Of a stretch of DNA of 64,000 nt, positions 1-6,917 are shown one piece after another; the first letter of the stretch is position 1, and each line of letters starts with the position of its first letter. The stretch is from Enterococcus raffinosus (GTDB taxonomy: Bacteria > Bacillota > Bacilli > Lactobacillales > Enterococcaceae). The stretch is from NCBI RefSeq assembly GCF_001886185.1, contig NZ_JXLA01000008.1, positions 3,752-67,751 of the forward strand, read 5' to 3'. The notes beneath the pieces were generated by a model, which was given only the letters and a program-made list of their open reading frames with translations, did no database searches and had not been told where the DNA came from. Position numbers and translations under genes: made by a program.

Positions 1-683
1 CATGTTTTTTTGTATGGATACAAAGCGCATTTGGCAGTGAGTACGAAAAGCCAGTATATTTTTTATCCGCTAGGCTGACCTCGGCTCATGTGGCAGATGT
101 GAGTGTCGCGATCCCTTTGATGCGAGACATGAAACGATTGAGTTTCACCAATAGACATGTTCTTTTAGATAAAGGCTACGATGCCAAAGCAATCTATGAA
201 GAGGCGCATGCGCTGGGTTTTGAACCGATTATTCCGCTTAAACGAACGGCCAAAAATGCCGGCGAATGGACGAAAGATTTTGCGCCCACTTGTTTTATTG
301 AAGAAGGATATAAATACGATAGCTTTGATTTTCGTTATGGCGCGTTAAAATTTACGAACCCAAAAGAGCGCTGTAACACCTGTCCGCTTCAAAAGGAAGG
401 GATATGTCAAAAGGTCATTAAAATCAAACAACACATAGATCCTCGCAAATTTAACCATCCCGCTCGAGGAACCAGAGTTTGGAAGAAACTGTACAACAAG
501 CGAGGTGCTGTTGAACGCGTCAACGGCAACCTTAAAGAAACGATGAAACTCAATGATACGACGCATTATAAAGCCGAACTCGTTGAAACAGAGCTTTTGC
601 TTATTCAACTTGGATACAACACTAAACGTTATGCCGTCCAACGGTTAACGAGTCAAAAATCAAGAAAGGCAACAGCCGTCTGA
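1..683 (+). pseudogene. DDE transposase, partial at left edge and frameshifted
   Basis: The C-terminal two thirds of an IS4/IS1182-superfamily-like transposase. Frame 1 from base 1 reads HVFLYGYKAHLAVSTKSQYI and then stops at 76-78. The continuation (LSARLTSAHVADVS and onward) lies in another frame through to 683. The frames meet at a run of six T (59-64), so the gene has an indel there or needs a -1 slip. The downstream part keeps a DKGYD motif, a cysteine cluster (CNTCPL...GICQ) and the AVERVNG region expected to carry the last acidic catalytic residue. The N-terminus lies outside the window. No terminal inverted repeat could be identified downstream. The exact IS family is uncertain. Confidence 0.75.
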
Positions 684-1450
684 TTTCAAAAAATGAGGAA
701 TTTGAAATTGGACGAGTGTTTGTCTTTTTGGAAACATGAATTGTGAAATTGGCTTAAATATCAAAGAATTATTTTTTTTAAGAGTATCCAGTCTTGTTTT
801 ACTTGATTGGTATACATATAAAAAGAAGTTTTGCATATCTTACCCTATGGTTTTAACAATACAACTATCAACTTGCTAAAAAAATATATTTTATCGACTT
901 TTGACTTATTAAGTATTCGAAAAACATAGCAAGTTTTATAGTAGATTTATCAGATTTTATAGTAGATTGCTCTCTCGGATTAATAAGCATAACGAGTTTT
1001 ATAGTAGATTTATCAAGTTAAGCACTAGATTGTTCAATCTTAAAAAAATAGAATGAAATTGGTATATCTGTAATATTAAAAACTTAGTCGAAACAGGAAA
1101 TTACACTCACGATCTGCAAGAGAATAGGTGTCTTTTTTTCCCACTATTAAACTTTTAGTTTTTAATAAATTTCCCGTAGAGCAGATATTAAAAAAAGCCC
1201 TTAAGAAAAAGCTTTTAAAGAAACTGAATGCTTAATAATTTTAAGTGTGAAAATAATTCACGCCAAATATCTACTGAATTGAAAGAAATGTAAACTTGGA
1301 GTGGAATATCTATTCACGAAAGATCGTTAGTATATTTTTTTGTGGAAATACTTTCTTATTCATAAATGTCTGTGAGTAGAAGAAGTGATGGTTCCAAAGA
1401 AGATTGTTAACCATTGAAAAATTACTTTTGACAACCTAACATGTTTATCG
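684..1450. other. AT-rich intergenic region after the transposase remnant
   Basis: No convincing gene. It contains the 21-bp-period repeat annotated separately. On the minus strand the repeat reads as short in-frame peptides with recurring STIK. The remainder is AT-rich with many stops on both strands, consistent with insertion-sequence debris beside an accessory island. Confidence 0.5.
932..1036. repeat. Degenerate 21-bp tandem-type repeat
   Basis: An exact 21-bp word beginning AGTTTTATAGTAGATT occurs at 932-952 and again at 995-1015. The 14-base core TTTTATAGTAGATT also occurs at 955-968. The copies start at 932, 953 and 995, so they sit on a 21-bp register; the unit at 974-994 is diverged and 1016-1036 resembles the end of the word. 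21 bp equals seven codons: the minus strand reads repeated STIK-containing heptapeptides without a credible start. Confidence 0.6.
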
Positions 1451-1807
1451 TTATTCTTCGTTATTTTTATCTCGTTGCTCAACTAATGCACGAGCAGCAG
1501 CAAGAATAACGTGCTTTTCTGATTCTGAAAGAGCTATTCCATCATAGGTCATAGTAATCGTATCATCCCTAATATCGAATTCTTTTGGGAGTTCGTCATC
1601 GTTTATATTTGGATTGTTTGTTCGGCCTAAAAGATAATCCGTTGAGACGTGGAAATAATCAGCAACCAATTGTAGTTTATCAGCGGTCGGGCTGCTCTTT
1701 TTCCATTTATAAAAAAGATTTTCTCCTAATCCCAATTCCATGGCAATTTGCTTCGGTGTTTTTCCCCGTTTCTGAGCTAATTTTTTAATTCTATCAAAAA
1801 TCGTCAT
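1451..1807 (-). CDS. XRE-family repressor-like regulator
   Basis: A 118-residue protein with an N-terminal HTH_3/XRE domain (about residues 4-60; KQIAMELGLGENLFYKWKK then DYFHVSTDYLLGR) and a short acidic C-terminal tail. This is the layout of small prophage or ICE cI-like repressors without a peptidase domain. It is divergent from the small HTH gene at 2108. The intergenic region carries two near-identical palindromes, each next to a consensus promoter, so it probably represses both promoters. A ribosome site (AGGAGG-like) lies just before the start. HTH assignment is secure; the prophage-type role is inferred. Confidence 0.85.
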   Translation of the reverse strand: MTIFDRIKKLAQKRGKTPKQIAMELGLGENLFYKWKKSSPTADKLQLVADYFHVSTDYLLGRTNNPNINDDELPKEFDIRDDTITMTYDGIALSESEKHVILAAARALVEQRDKNNEE

Positions 1808-1862
1808 ATTTCTCCTCCTAATAGATTACGAAATATAATTGTAAAATGAGATACTTTTAGGT

Positions 1863-1891
1863 TTGACATTAGTATCGAATTGGATTATATT
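1863..1891 (+). promoter_or_regulatory. Consensus promoter reading toward 2108
   Basis: A TTGACA box (1863-1868), a 17-bp spacer and TATATT (1886-1891). It faces right toward the small HTH gene with a leader of about 200 nt. A palindromic operator-like site starts seven bases after the -10, over the expected transcription start. Confidence 0.65.
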
Positions 1892-1897
1892 TATATC

Positions 1898-1920
1898 GTA
1901 AGCTAATTTAATAAGCTAAT
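1898..1920. promoter_or_regulatory. Operator-like palindrome, copy 1
   Basis: GTAAGCTAAT followed by TTAATAAGCTAAT. It is nearly the reverse complement of the site at 2058-2079. It overlaps the expected start of the rightward promoter, a position that would block initiation when bound. The adjacent XRE protein is the obvious candidate binder; this is inference. Confidence 0.55.
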
Positions 1921-2022
1921 GAGCATCAGAAAAAGACCTATAATAATAAACAATTCGACGTCGGCAAACTAAGAAATGTTGATTTAGTAAAGGGATTTCT
2001 ATGCTTATTTAATTACGAATAA

Positions 2023-2051
2023 ATATTATCCCATTGAATACAAACTGTCAA
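2023..2051 (-). promoter_or_regulatory. Consensus promoter reading toward the XRE gene
   Basis: On the minus strand TTGACA (complement of 2046-2051), a 17-bp spacer, then TAATAT (complement of 2023-2028). It faces the rightward promoter at 1863-1891, so the two transcripts would overlap by roughly 100 nt. Confidence 0.6.
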
Positions 2052-2057
2052 TGAGAA

Positions 2058-2079
2058 TTAGCTAATTTTATTAGCTTAC
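2058..2079. promoter_or_regulatory. Operator-like palindrome, copy 2
   Basis: TTAGCTAATTTTATTAGCTT followed by AC, the inverted near-copy of 1898-1920. It sits immediately upstream of the leftward promoter's -35 and about 30 bp before the gene at 2108, suggesting two-site control by one dimeric regulator. Confidence 0.55.
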
Positions 2080-2107
2080 AAAACTAAAGAGAAAGGGCAG
2101 TTTTCTA

Positions 2108-2314
2108 ATGTCACAACAATTAATCGAAGACATCAAAATACAACTAACGTTAAAAAACAAGAGCCGTAGGTGGTTAGCAAAAAAATTAGGAATTTCTGCT
2201 GTGTATGTGAAAGATATATTGGACGGGACAAAGCCAGGAAGACCTCAAGTCGAAAAGATGCAAGTTCTTTTAGCTGAGCTACAAGCAGGAAAATATGATC
2301 GGGAGGATAGCTGA
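2108..2314 (+). CDS. Small Cro-like HTH protein
   Basis: A 68-residue protein that is almost entirely one helix-turn-helix (SRRWLAKKLGISAVYVKDIL, residues about 18-37). It is the right size and position to be the Cro-like or excisionase-like partner of the divergent XRE repressor. Its stop overlaps the next start (ATGA at 2312-2316), which implies translational coupling. The ribosome site is GAAAGGG upstream of 2108. The DNA-binding assignment is supported by pattern only; no family name can be given. Confidence 0.75.
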   Translation: MSQQLIEDIKIQLTLKNKSRRWLAKKLGISAVYVKDILDGTKPGRPQVEKMQVLLAELQAGKYDREDS

Positions 2315-2874
2315 TGTCAGAACATACGATCAATTACAATAAGTTACAGTACTTGGCACTAATGCGTTATGGACATCAAATTGGCTGTGGTTGGTACTCG
2401 ATTTTGGTGAATGCTGAAAAGGAACTTTTTGCATTAGGTTATTCAATATCTGGAGCAGAAAAAAAGGATGGTATTCTTTCGATTTCTCTCGATACAGATA
2501 TGAAAGAGCTATCCTCTGAGGTGCAAAATATTTTGTACGAGAGTGAACTGACTAGTGAGATGACCTGTGAATGGTGTGGCGGGTATACAGTTTCACAAAC
2601 AGTGATTGATAAGGATATCTGTACGATTTGTGAAGAATGTCAAGAAGAATGTGAGAGCTTAAAAGGGATTGAGAAGCGATTGTTGCAACAAAGAATTAAT
2701 AACCTTGAGAAGACGATTATTTTTCAAAATAGGCTTTTGGAGAACCAACAAAATCAACTAGCACTTTATAAAGTGGGGCTTGACCATTATAAAAAAGCTA
2801 ATGAAAAATTGGCAAACGGTGCCAAAAGACCAAAGATTCGAGTGATTACTTCAGATCAACAAGAAAATAGTTAG
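2314..2874 (+). CDS. Zinc-ribbon and coiled-coil protein of unknown function
   Basis: A 186-residue soluble protein I do not recognise. The first 80 residues form a mixed domain. The middle has a cysteine cluster (C85, C88, C103, C106, C109, C113) of the C-x2-C type, likely binding zinc. Residues about 118-170 are a charged, heptad-like coiled coil rich in Q, E, N and L. It is translationally coupled to the small HTH gene and followed 28 bp later by the LysM protein, so it belongs to the same accessory operon. A nucleic-acid or protein-interaction role is possible but not shown. Confidence 0.7.
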   Translation: MSEHTINYNKLQYLALMRYGHQIGCGWYSILVNAEKELFALGYSISGAEKKDGILSISLDTDMKELSSEVQNILYESELTSEMTCEWCGGYTVSQTVIDKDICTICEECQEECESLKGIEKRLLQQRINNLEKTIIFQNRLLENQQNQLALYKVGLDHYKKANEKLANGAKRPKIRVITSDQQENS

Positions 2875-2902
2875 ACATATTAATAGAACAGAAGGAGAGA
2901 TT

Positions 2903-3775
2903 ATGAAAATGGGAAAGCATAGTAAAAGAAGTAAAGCAGTTAGATATGAAAAAAGTACTAAGAAAAAAATTGGCTACGTCGTTTTATTCAGTACGGTACT
3001 TTTAAGTAGCGGGTTCTTAATAGGAGACCAGAGTATTCATGCATCGGAAACAGATGGTAAATGGGAGCCACGATCAATTGAACAGATTAAAAAAGATGTT
3101 GCAGGAAAAAGTGAATATACCATCGTTTGGGGCGATACACTAAGTGGAATTTCTCAAGCAACGAACTTAACGATGGAAAAATTGGCTTCGCTGAATGGCA
3201 TTGGTGATTACAACTTGATCTATGCTGGCAATAAAATGATTTTTGAAGGAAATACCGTGACTGTTCAAGATGCCAACGGTGCAATTAAAGATAGACAAAC
3301 GATTCAAGAATCAGACAAGGTTGTTCCTAACCAACCAGTAGGTGATTCAGTAGCGCGAACGCAACAAACTTCGCCAACAGAACAGACTCCAACTGTAGAC
3401 AGTTCAGCAGACGCAAGTGGTGAAGGATCTGGACAGCTCGTCTCTCCAACGACACCGGAATATCCAACAGATCCAACAACACCATCTCAGCCTGAACAAC
3501 CAACAACACCCGTTCAACCAGAGATGCCGACACAGCCTGAAACACCGACACAACCCGAAGTACCAACAGAACCAGAACAACCTGTGGAACCACAAGTCAA
3601 ATACACTGTTTGGTTTACTGCCTATGAAGGGGACGATGCCTCTAAAAACATCGTACGTGGAAATCAATTATTTGATTCTGAGGCAGAAGCCACAGCATTT
3701 ATTGAGAACTATGCTGATCAATTGTTGATGCAAGGGATCGCAGGCTCATATGGCGTAATGTCCTGGGAAGTGTAA
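2903..3775 (+). CDS. Secreted LysM-domain surface protein with proline-rich stalk
   Basis: 290 residues: a basic N-terminus, a hydrophobic signal or anchor segment (about 23-41), one LysM domain (about 72-115: YTIVWGDTLSGISQATNLT...LASLNGI), a Ser/Thr/Gln linker, a proline-rich repeat of PTQPE-type units (about 181-232) and an acidic C-terminal domain (KYTVWFTAYEGDD...). LysM domains bind peptidoglycan, so the protein should attach non-covalently to the wall. There is no LPXTG motif. The conserved-looking C-terminal domain is of unknown function. AAGGAGAG precedes the start. It is the last gene of the accessory operon. Confidence 0.8.
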   Translation: MKMGKHSKRSKAVRYEKSTKKKIGYVVLFSTVLLSSGFLIGDQSIHASETDGKWEPRSIEQIKKDVAGKSEYTIVWGDTLSGISQATNLTMEKLASLNGIGDYNLIYAGNKMIFEGNTVTVQDANGAIKDRQTIQESDKVVPNQPVGDSVARTQQTSPTEQTPTVDSSADASGEGSGQLVSPTTPEYPTDPTTPSQPEQPTTPVQPEMPTQPETPTQPEVPTEPEQPVEPQVKYTVWFTAYEGDDASKNIVRGNQLFDSEAEATAFIENYADQLLMQGIAGSYGVMSWEV

Positions 3776-3937
3776 GTACTAGTTTTTCATTATCATCAAA
3801 CCTTTAAACGGAAAAAATATTTGAGCACTTATTCGGAACGTGTAGGTGCTCTTTATCGAATAAATAAAGGTATTATTCAAATAATGGACTAATTTTAGAA
3901 TAGATAAAACATGTATTATAAAATTATGATAGTACAG

Positions 3938-3950
3938 TTAGGTTACCTAA
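3938..3950. promoter_or_regulatory. Operator-like palindrome TTAGGTTACCTAA
   Basis: Perfect inverted repeat (TTAGGT, T, ACCTAA) lying eight bases after a TATGAT box (3925-3930). A near-identical word recurs at 4286-4298 directly after another -10 box. Confidence 0.45.
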
Positions 3951-4277
3951 ATGGACCATATGAACAAGAGCACTTGAGGAGAAAATCTATATTAGTTTCT
4001 AGTCGATGGTGAAGTTTAATAAATAGCTATAAAGGATTACACCTGACTTTATACTCATTTTGGATAAAGCATATTACCGATAGAAGTTTTGATGGATTCC
4101 TTAATGAAAGTTAAATGTGTAAATAAACAGAAGACTTGTCAATGGTTAAAAAAATAAAGCCATTTTCACTGTTGTGAGAACCAACCATACAGCATTATAG
4201 AAGTAGATGCAATTTTGATTAAAGTAGAACAAATTAATAAATTGATTAGAAAAAAATAATGGTTTAATCTTTCTTAG

Positions 4278-4298
4278 TGGTATACTTAGGTTACCAAA
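4278..4298 (+). promoter_or_regulatory. Extended -10 promoter with overlapping operator-like site
   Basis: TGGTATACT (4278-4286) is an extended -10. It is overlapped by TTAGGTTACCAAA (4286-4298), a near-copy of the palindrome at 3938. The start of the downstream HTH gene is 22 bp away, so autoregulation is plausible. Confidence 0.5.
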
Positions 4299-4319
4299 AT
4301 ATACCAAATGAGGTGTGCT

Positions 4320-4880
4320 ATGAAAGATGAAGAATTTGAAGAATTAGTATCTAATGGGAATCCATCAGTAGCTGTTATATCGCCATGTAAGTTAAAAGGC
4401 GATATAAAAAATGTTCTGCAAATTGACTTGGGAAATGAAAAGTATAATAAGAGATACTTGCAAGTGGCCGAGGAACTAGCAAGAAGGATATTTGCTAAAG
4501 GATTTTCTGAAGAAAAAGAAATAGAATTCGAAAAGTTAAGTCGCATTGAACAGGAGGCTGTTAAAATGATTCGGAATGACAGTACTCTGGATAACGAACA
4601 CTTAAAAGGTGATTTTGTCATATCCAACTTTCTTGAAATAGAAAGAATAAAACAGAAACGAAGTGTCCCTCCACAAAAGAGATTGCAACTGAATGATGAA
4701 AAACTTCGACAATTTTTTCAACTTAAAGCTCAAAATGTATCGATTAGAGAAATATCAAGAACTATGGGGATTTCTAGAGGGACAATCTACAAGGTTTTAC
4801 AAAAAAATTATGTTGATGAAAGAGATGTTAATCGCGTAATAGAGGCTGAAAAAGAAGTGATCAAAAATCAAGAAAATTAA
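4320..4880 (+). CDS. HTH protein of unknown function
   Basis: 186 residues from the ATG at 4320, chosen because GAGGTG lies just before it; an ATG four codons earlier has no ribosome site. The N-terminal two thirds is charged and unfamiliar. The C-terminal part has a resolvase-type helix-turn-helix (about residues 137-164: NVSIREISRTMGISRGTIYK) followed by a charged tail. No catalytic serine-recombinase domain is present, so it is probably a DNA-binding regulator or partition-like accessory protein. It stands alone between AT-rich spacers. Confidence 0.7.
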   Translation: MKDEEFEELVSNGNPSVAVISPCKLKGDIKNVLQIDLGNEKYNKRYLQVAEELARRIFAKGFSEEKEIEFEKLSRIEQEAVKMIRNDSTLDNEHLKGDFVISNFLEIERIKQKRSVPPQKRLQLNDEKLRQFFQLKAQNVSIREISRTMGISRGTIYKVLQKNYVDERDVNRVIEAEKEVIKNQEN

Positions 4881-5067
4881 ATTGACACTAGCGTAATAAG
4901 GCTATTAATTTGACTCATTGAATCTAGAAAGAAGTTAAGGAAACAAGATCTAATGATCGCGAAAGCATATTATTAATGAGCAGAACGGGAGAAAGAATGC
5001 GCTAAAATTTCAGAAATAGAGCTAGCCTCATATCGAGGCATGGATGAGATTGATATAATTTACAAAG

Positions 5068-5108
5068 AAGGTCTATCCTTTTCAATATGATAAGGATAGA
5101 CCTTTTTT
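5068..5108. terminator. Bidirectional rho-independent terminator
   Basis: Arms AAGGTCTATCCTT (5068-5080) and AAGGATAGACCTT (5092-5104) form a perfect 13-bp stem with T-runs on both strands. It separates the HTH gene from the convergent ABC exporter operon. Confidence 0.85.
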
Positions 5109-5159
5109 GAGTAACTAATAAAACTAGCATTATAAATTAATTTAGACAACTATATCTTT

Positions 5160-6917
5160 TTAACTTTTCGAAAACTGTGCTTGATACAATTTTTTGTAAT
5201 AGCCGTCTTTTTGTAACAGCTCTTGGTGATTTCCGATCTCGACGATTTGTCCATGGTCAAGAACGAGTATTTGATCCGCATTTTGAATCGTGGATAAACG
5301 ATGGGCGATCACGAAGCTAGTATGATTTTTCATCATCGCAAGAAAGGCGTTTTGAATTTTTTGTTCGGTCAAGGTATCGACGGAACTGGTGGCTTCATCA
5401 AGGATCAGCATCGAAGGACGACTGATCATGGTTCGTGCGATTGTCAATAATTGTCGTTGCCCGTCGGAAAGCTTGATTCCTGCTTCGCCGACGATCGTAT
5501 CTAGTTTATCAGGCAAGCGCATCACGAAATCGTACATATACGCATCCTTCAAGGCAGCGAAGATTTCTTCATCTGTGGCTGATTTACGTCCATAACGCAG
5601 GTTTGCTCGTAGGCTGCTGTCCATCAACCAGGTCTCCTGCAGAACCATTCCGAATTGCTGGCGCAGGCTGTCTCTAGTCAAGTGACGAATGTCAGTGCCG
5701 TCGATGGTGATAGTCCCGTGATCCACTTCATAAAAGCGCATCAAAAGATTAACCAATGTTGATTTACCCGCGCCTGTTTTTCCAACGATAGCGATCGTTT
5801 CTCCCGGTTGAACGGTTAAGTTAAAGTTCTCGATTAAACGCTGGTCCTTTTGATAAGCAAAGTCCACGTGATCAAAAACAACTTTTCCCTTTGCATCCGT
5901 TAATGTGAGGGCATCTGGATCGTCCGCTTGTTCAATAGGTTCCTTCAACAATTCAAAGGAACGGTCAAGTCCGGCGATGGCCGTTTGTATCTGGATCGTA
6001 ATTCCAGATAGTTCGATGAACGGTTTTGTGAACTGACTGGAATAGATTGTGAAGCTCGAAATGATCCCGATCGTCACACCGCTGCCGGTTTTTAAGGCCA
6101 GTAATCCACCAACAAGTCCAACCATCAAGTATGCCAAATGATCAACGAAGCGTGAAGAAGGGTTGGTCAGAGAAGAGGCGAATTGGGCCTTTTGTCCTCG
6201 AACATAAAGCTCTTGGTTCAACGCTTCAAAGTTGGTTTGGTTTTGATTTTCTCGTTGGAACGCTTTGACAATTTTTTGATTGCCGACCATCTCAGTGATG
6301 AAGCCTGAGATCGATCCAACTAATTTCTGCTGACTAGTAAAGTATTGCTGAGAGGTACGTGCCACAATATACGTAATTAAAAAGATGATGGGTGTGGCTA
6401 TTAAAACAACTAAAGTCAGCATTGGACTGAGATACAGCATGAAAACCAATGCGACCAAAACGACCGTCATCCCAGAAAATACCTGATTGAACACAGCGGA
6501 GATAGCCGTGGAAATATTGTCCATGTCATTGGTAAAACGACTAACGATATCTCCTTGCGAACTTTGATCATAATAGCTCAATGGCAATTTATTTAAATGA
6601 GTAAAAGTCTCTTCCCGCAGCTTGGCGACAGAATCAAAGGCTACGGTATTTCCTAAACGCTGAATGAAATACTGACTGACGACAGTGACTAAAAAGATGC
6701 CGACAAACAATTGAAGAATTTGGAACAGCCGCGTGAAGTCTACAGCCCCTTGATTGACCATCTGATCAACGGCGACACCTATATAGTAAGTCATTAACAC
6801 CGAAGTGATCCCGCTAGCAATCCCTAAAGTGATCGCTGCGATGAGTTCCTTTGGATAAGCCGCAAGATAGGGGATGAATAATTTTAGTGAACGGAAAAAA
6901 TTCTTTTTCTTAATCAT
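5160..6917 (-). CDS. Multidrug ABC exporter half-transporter, catalytic-site subunit
   Basis: 585 residues: a six-helix exporter domain (about 15-320) and a nucleotide-binding domain. Walker A GKTGAGKST is at about 379-387 and Walker B LILDEATSS ends in the canonical glutamate. The signature loop is LSDGQ rather than LSGGQ. The upstream gene encodes the partner; the two overlap by four bases (ATGA). Its altered signature complements the altered Walker B of the partner, as in heterodimeric exporters such as LmrCD, TM287/288 and enterococcal EfrAB. The likely role is ATP-driven efflux of hydrophobic drugs or lipid-like compounds at the cytoplasmic membrane; the substrate is unknown. Confidence 0.9.
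   Translation of the reverse strand: MIKKKNFFRSLKLFIPYLAAYPKELIAAITLGIASGITSVLMTYYIGVAVDQMVNQGAVDFTRLFQILQLFVGIFLVTVVSQYFIQRLGNTVAFDSVAKLREETFTHLNKLPLSYYDQSSQGDIVSRFTNDMDNISTAISAVFNQVFSGMTVVLVALVFMLYLSPMLTLVVLIATPIIFLITYIVARTSQQYFTSQQKLVGSISGFITEMVGNQKIVKAFQRENQNQTNFEALNQELYVRGQKAQFASSLTNPSSRFVDHLAYLMVGLVGGLLALKTGSGVTIGIISSFTIYSSQFTKPFIELSGITIQIQTAIAGLDRSFELLKEPIEQADDPDALTLTDAKGKVVFDHVDFAYQKDQRLIENFNLTVQPGETIAIVGKTGAGKSTLVNLLMRFYEVDHGTITIDGTDIRHLTRDSLRQQFGMVLQETWLMDSSLRANLRYGRKSATDEEIFAALKDAYMYDFVMRLPDKLDTIVGEAGIKLSDGQRQLLTIARTMISRPSMLILDEATSSVDTLTEQKIQNAFLAMMKNHTSFVIAHRLSTIQNADQILVLDHGQIVEIGNHQELLQKDGYYKKLYQAQFSKS

Larger units (their letters stand above)
3776..4307. other. Intergenic region with regulatory palindrome, no gene seen
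   Basis: About 530 bp without a credible reading frame. Arms GAGCAC and GTGCTC at roughly 3822-3854 could form a weak hairpin after the LysM gene. The palindrome at 3938-3950 and its partner near the next gene are listed separately. The rest is AT-rich. Confidence 0.45.

Noticed and set aside
932-1036. CRISPR array
   Set aside because: The units are contiguous 21-bp repeats with no unique spacers and no cas genes nearby.
3391-3610. Proline-rich frames on both strands of the LysM gene as separate genes
   Set aside because: They reflect the repetitive PTQPE codons of the LysM protein stalk and have no ribosome sites.
1-5100. Complete prophage or ICE
   Set aside because: Only a repressor pair and a transposase fragment are present; no integrase, structural, replication or conjugation genes and no attachment-site repeats were found.
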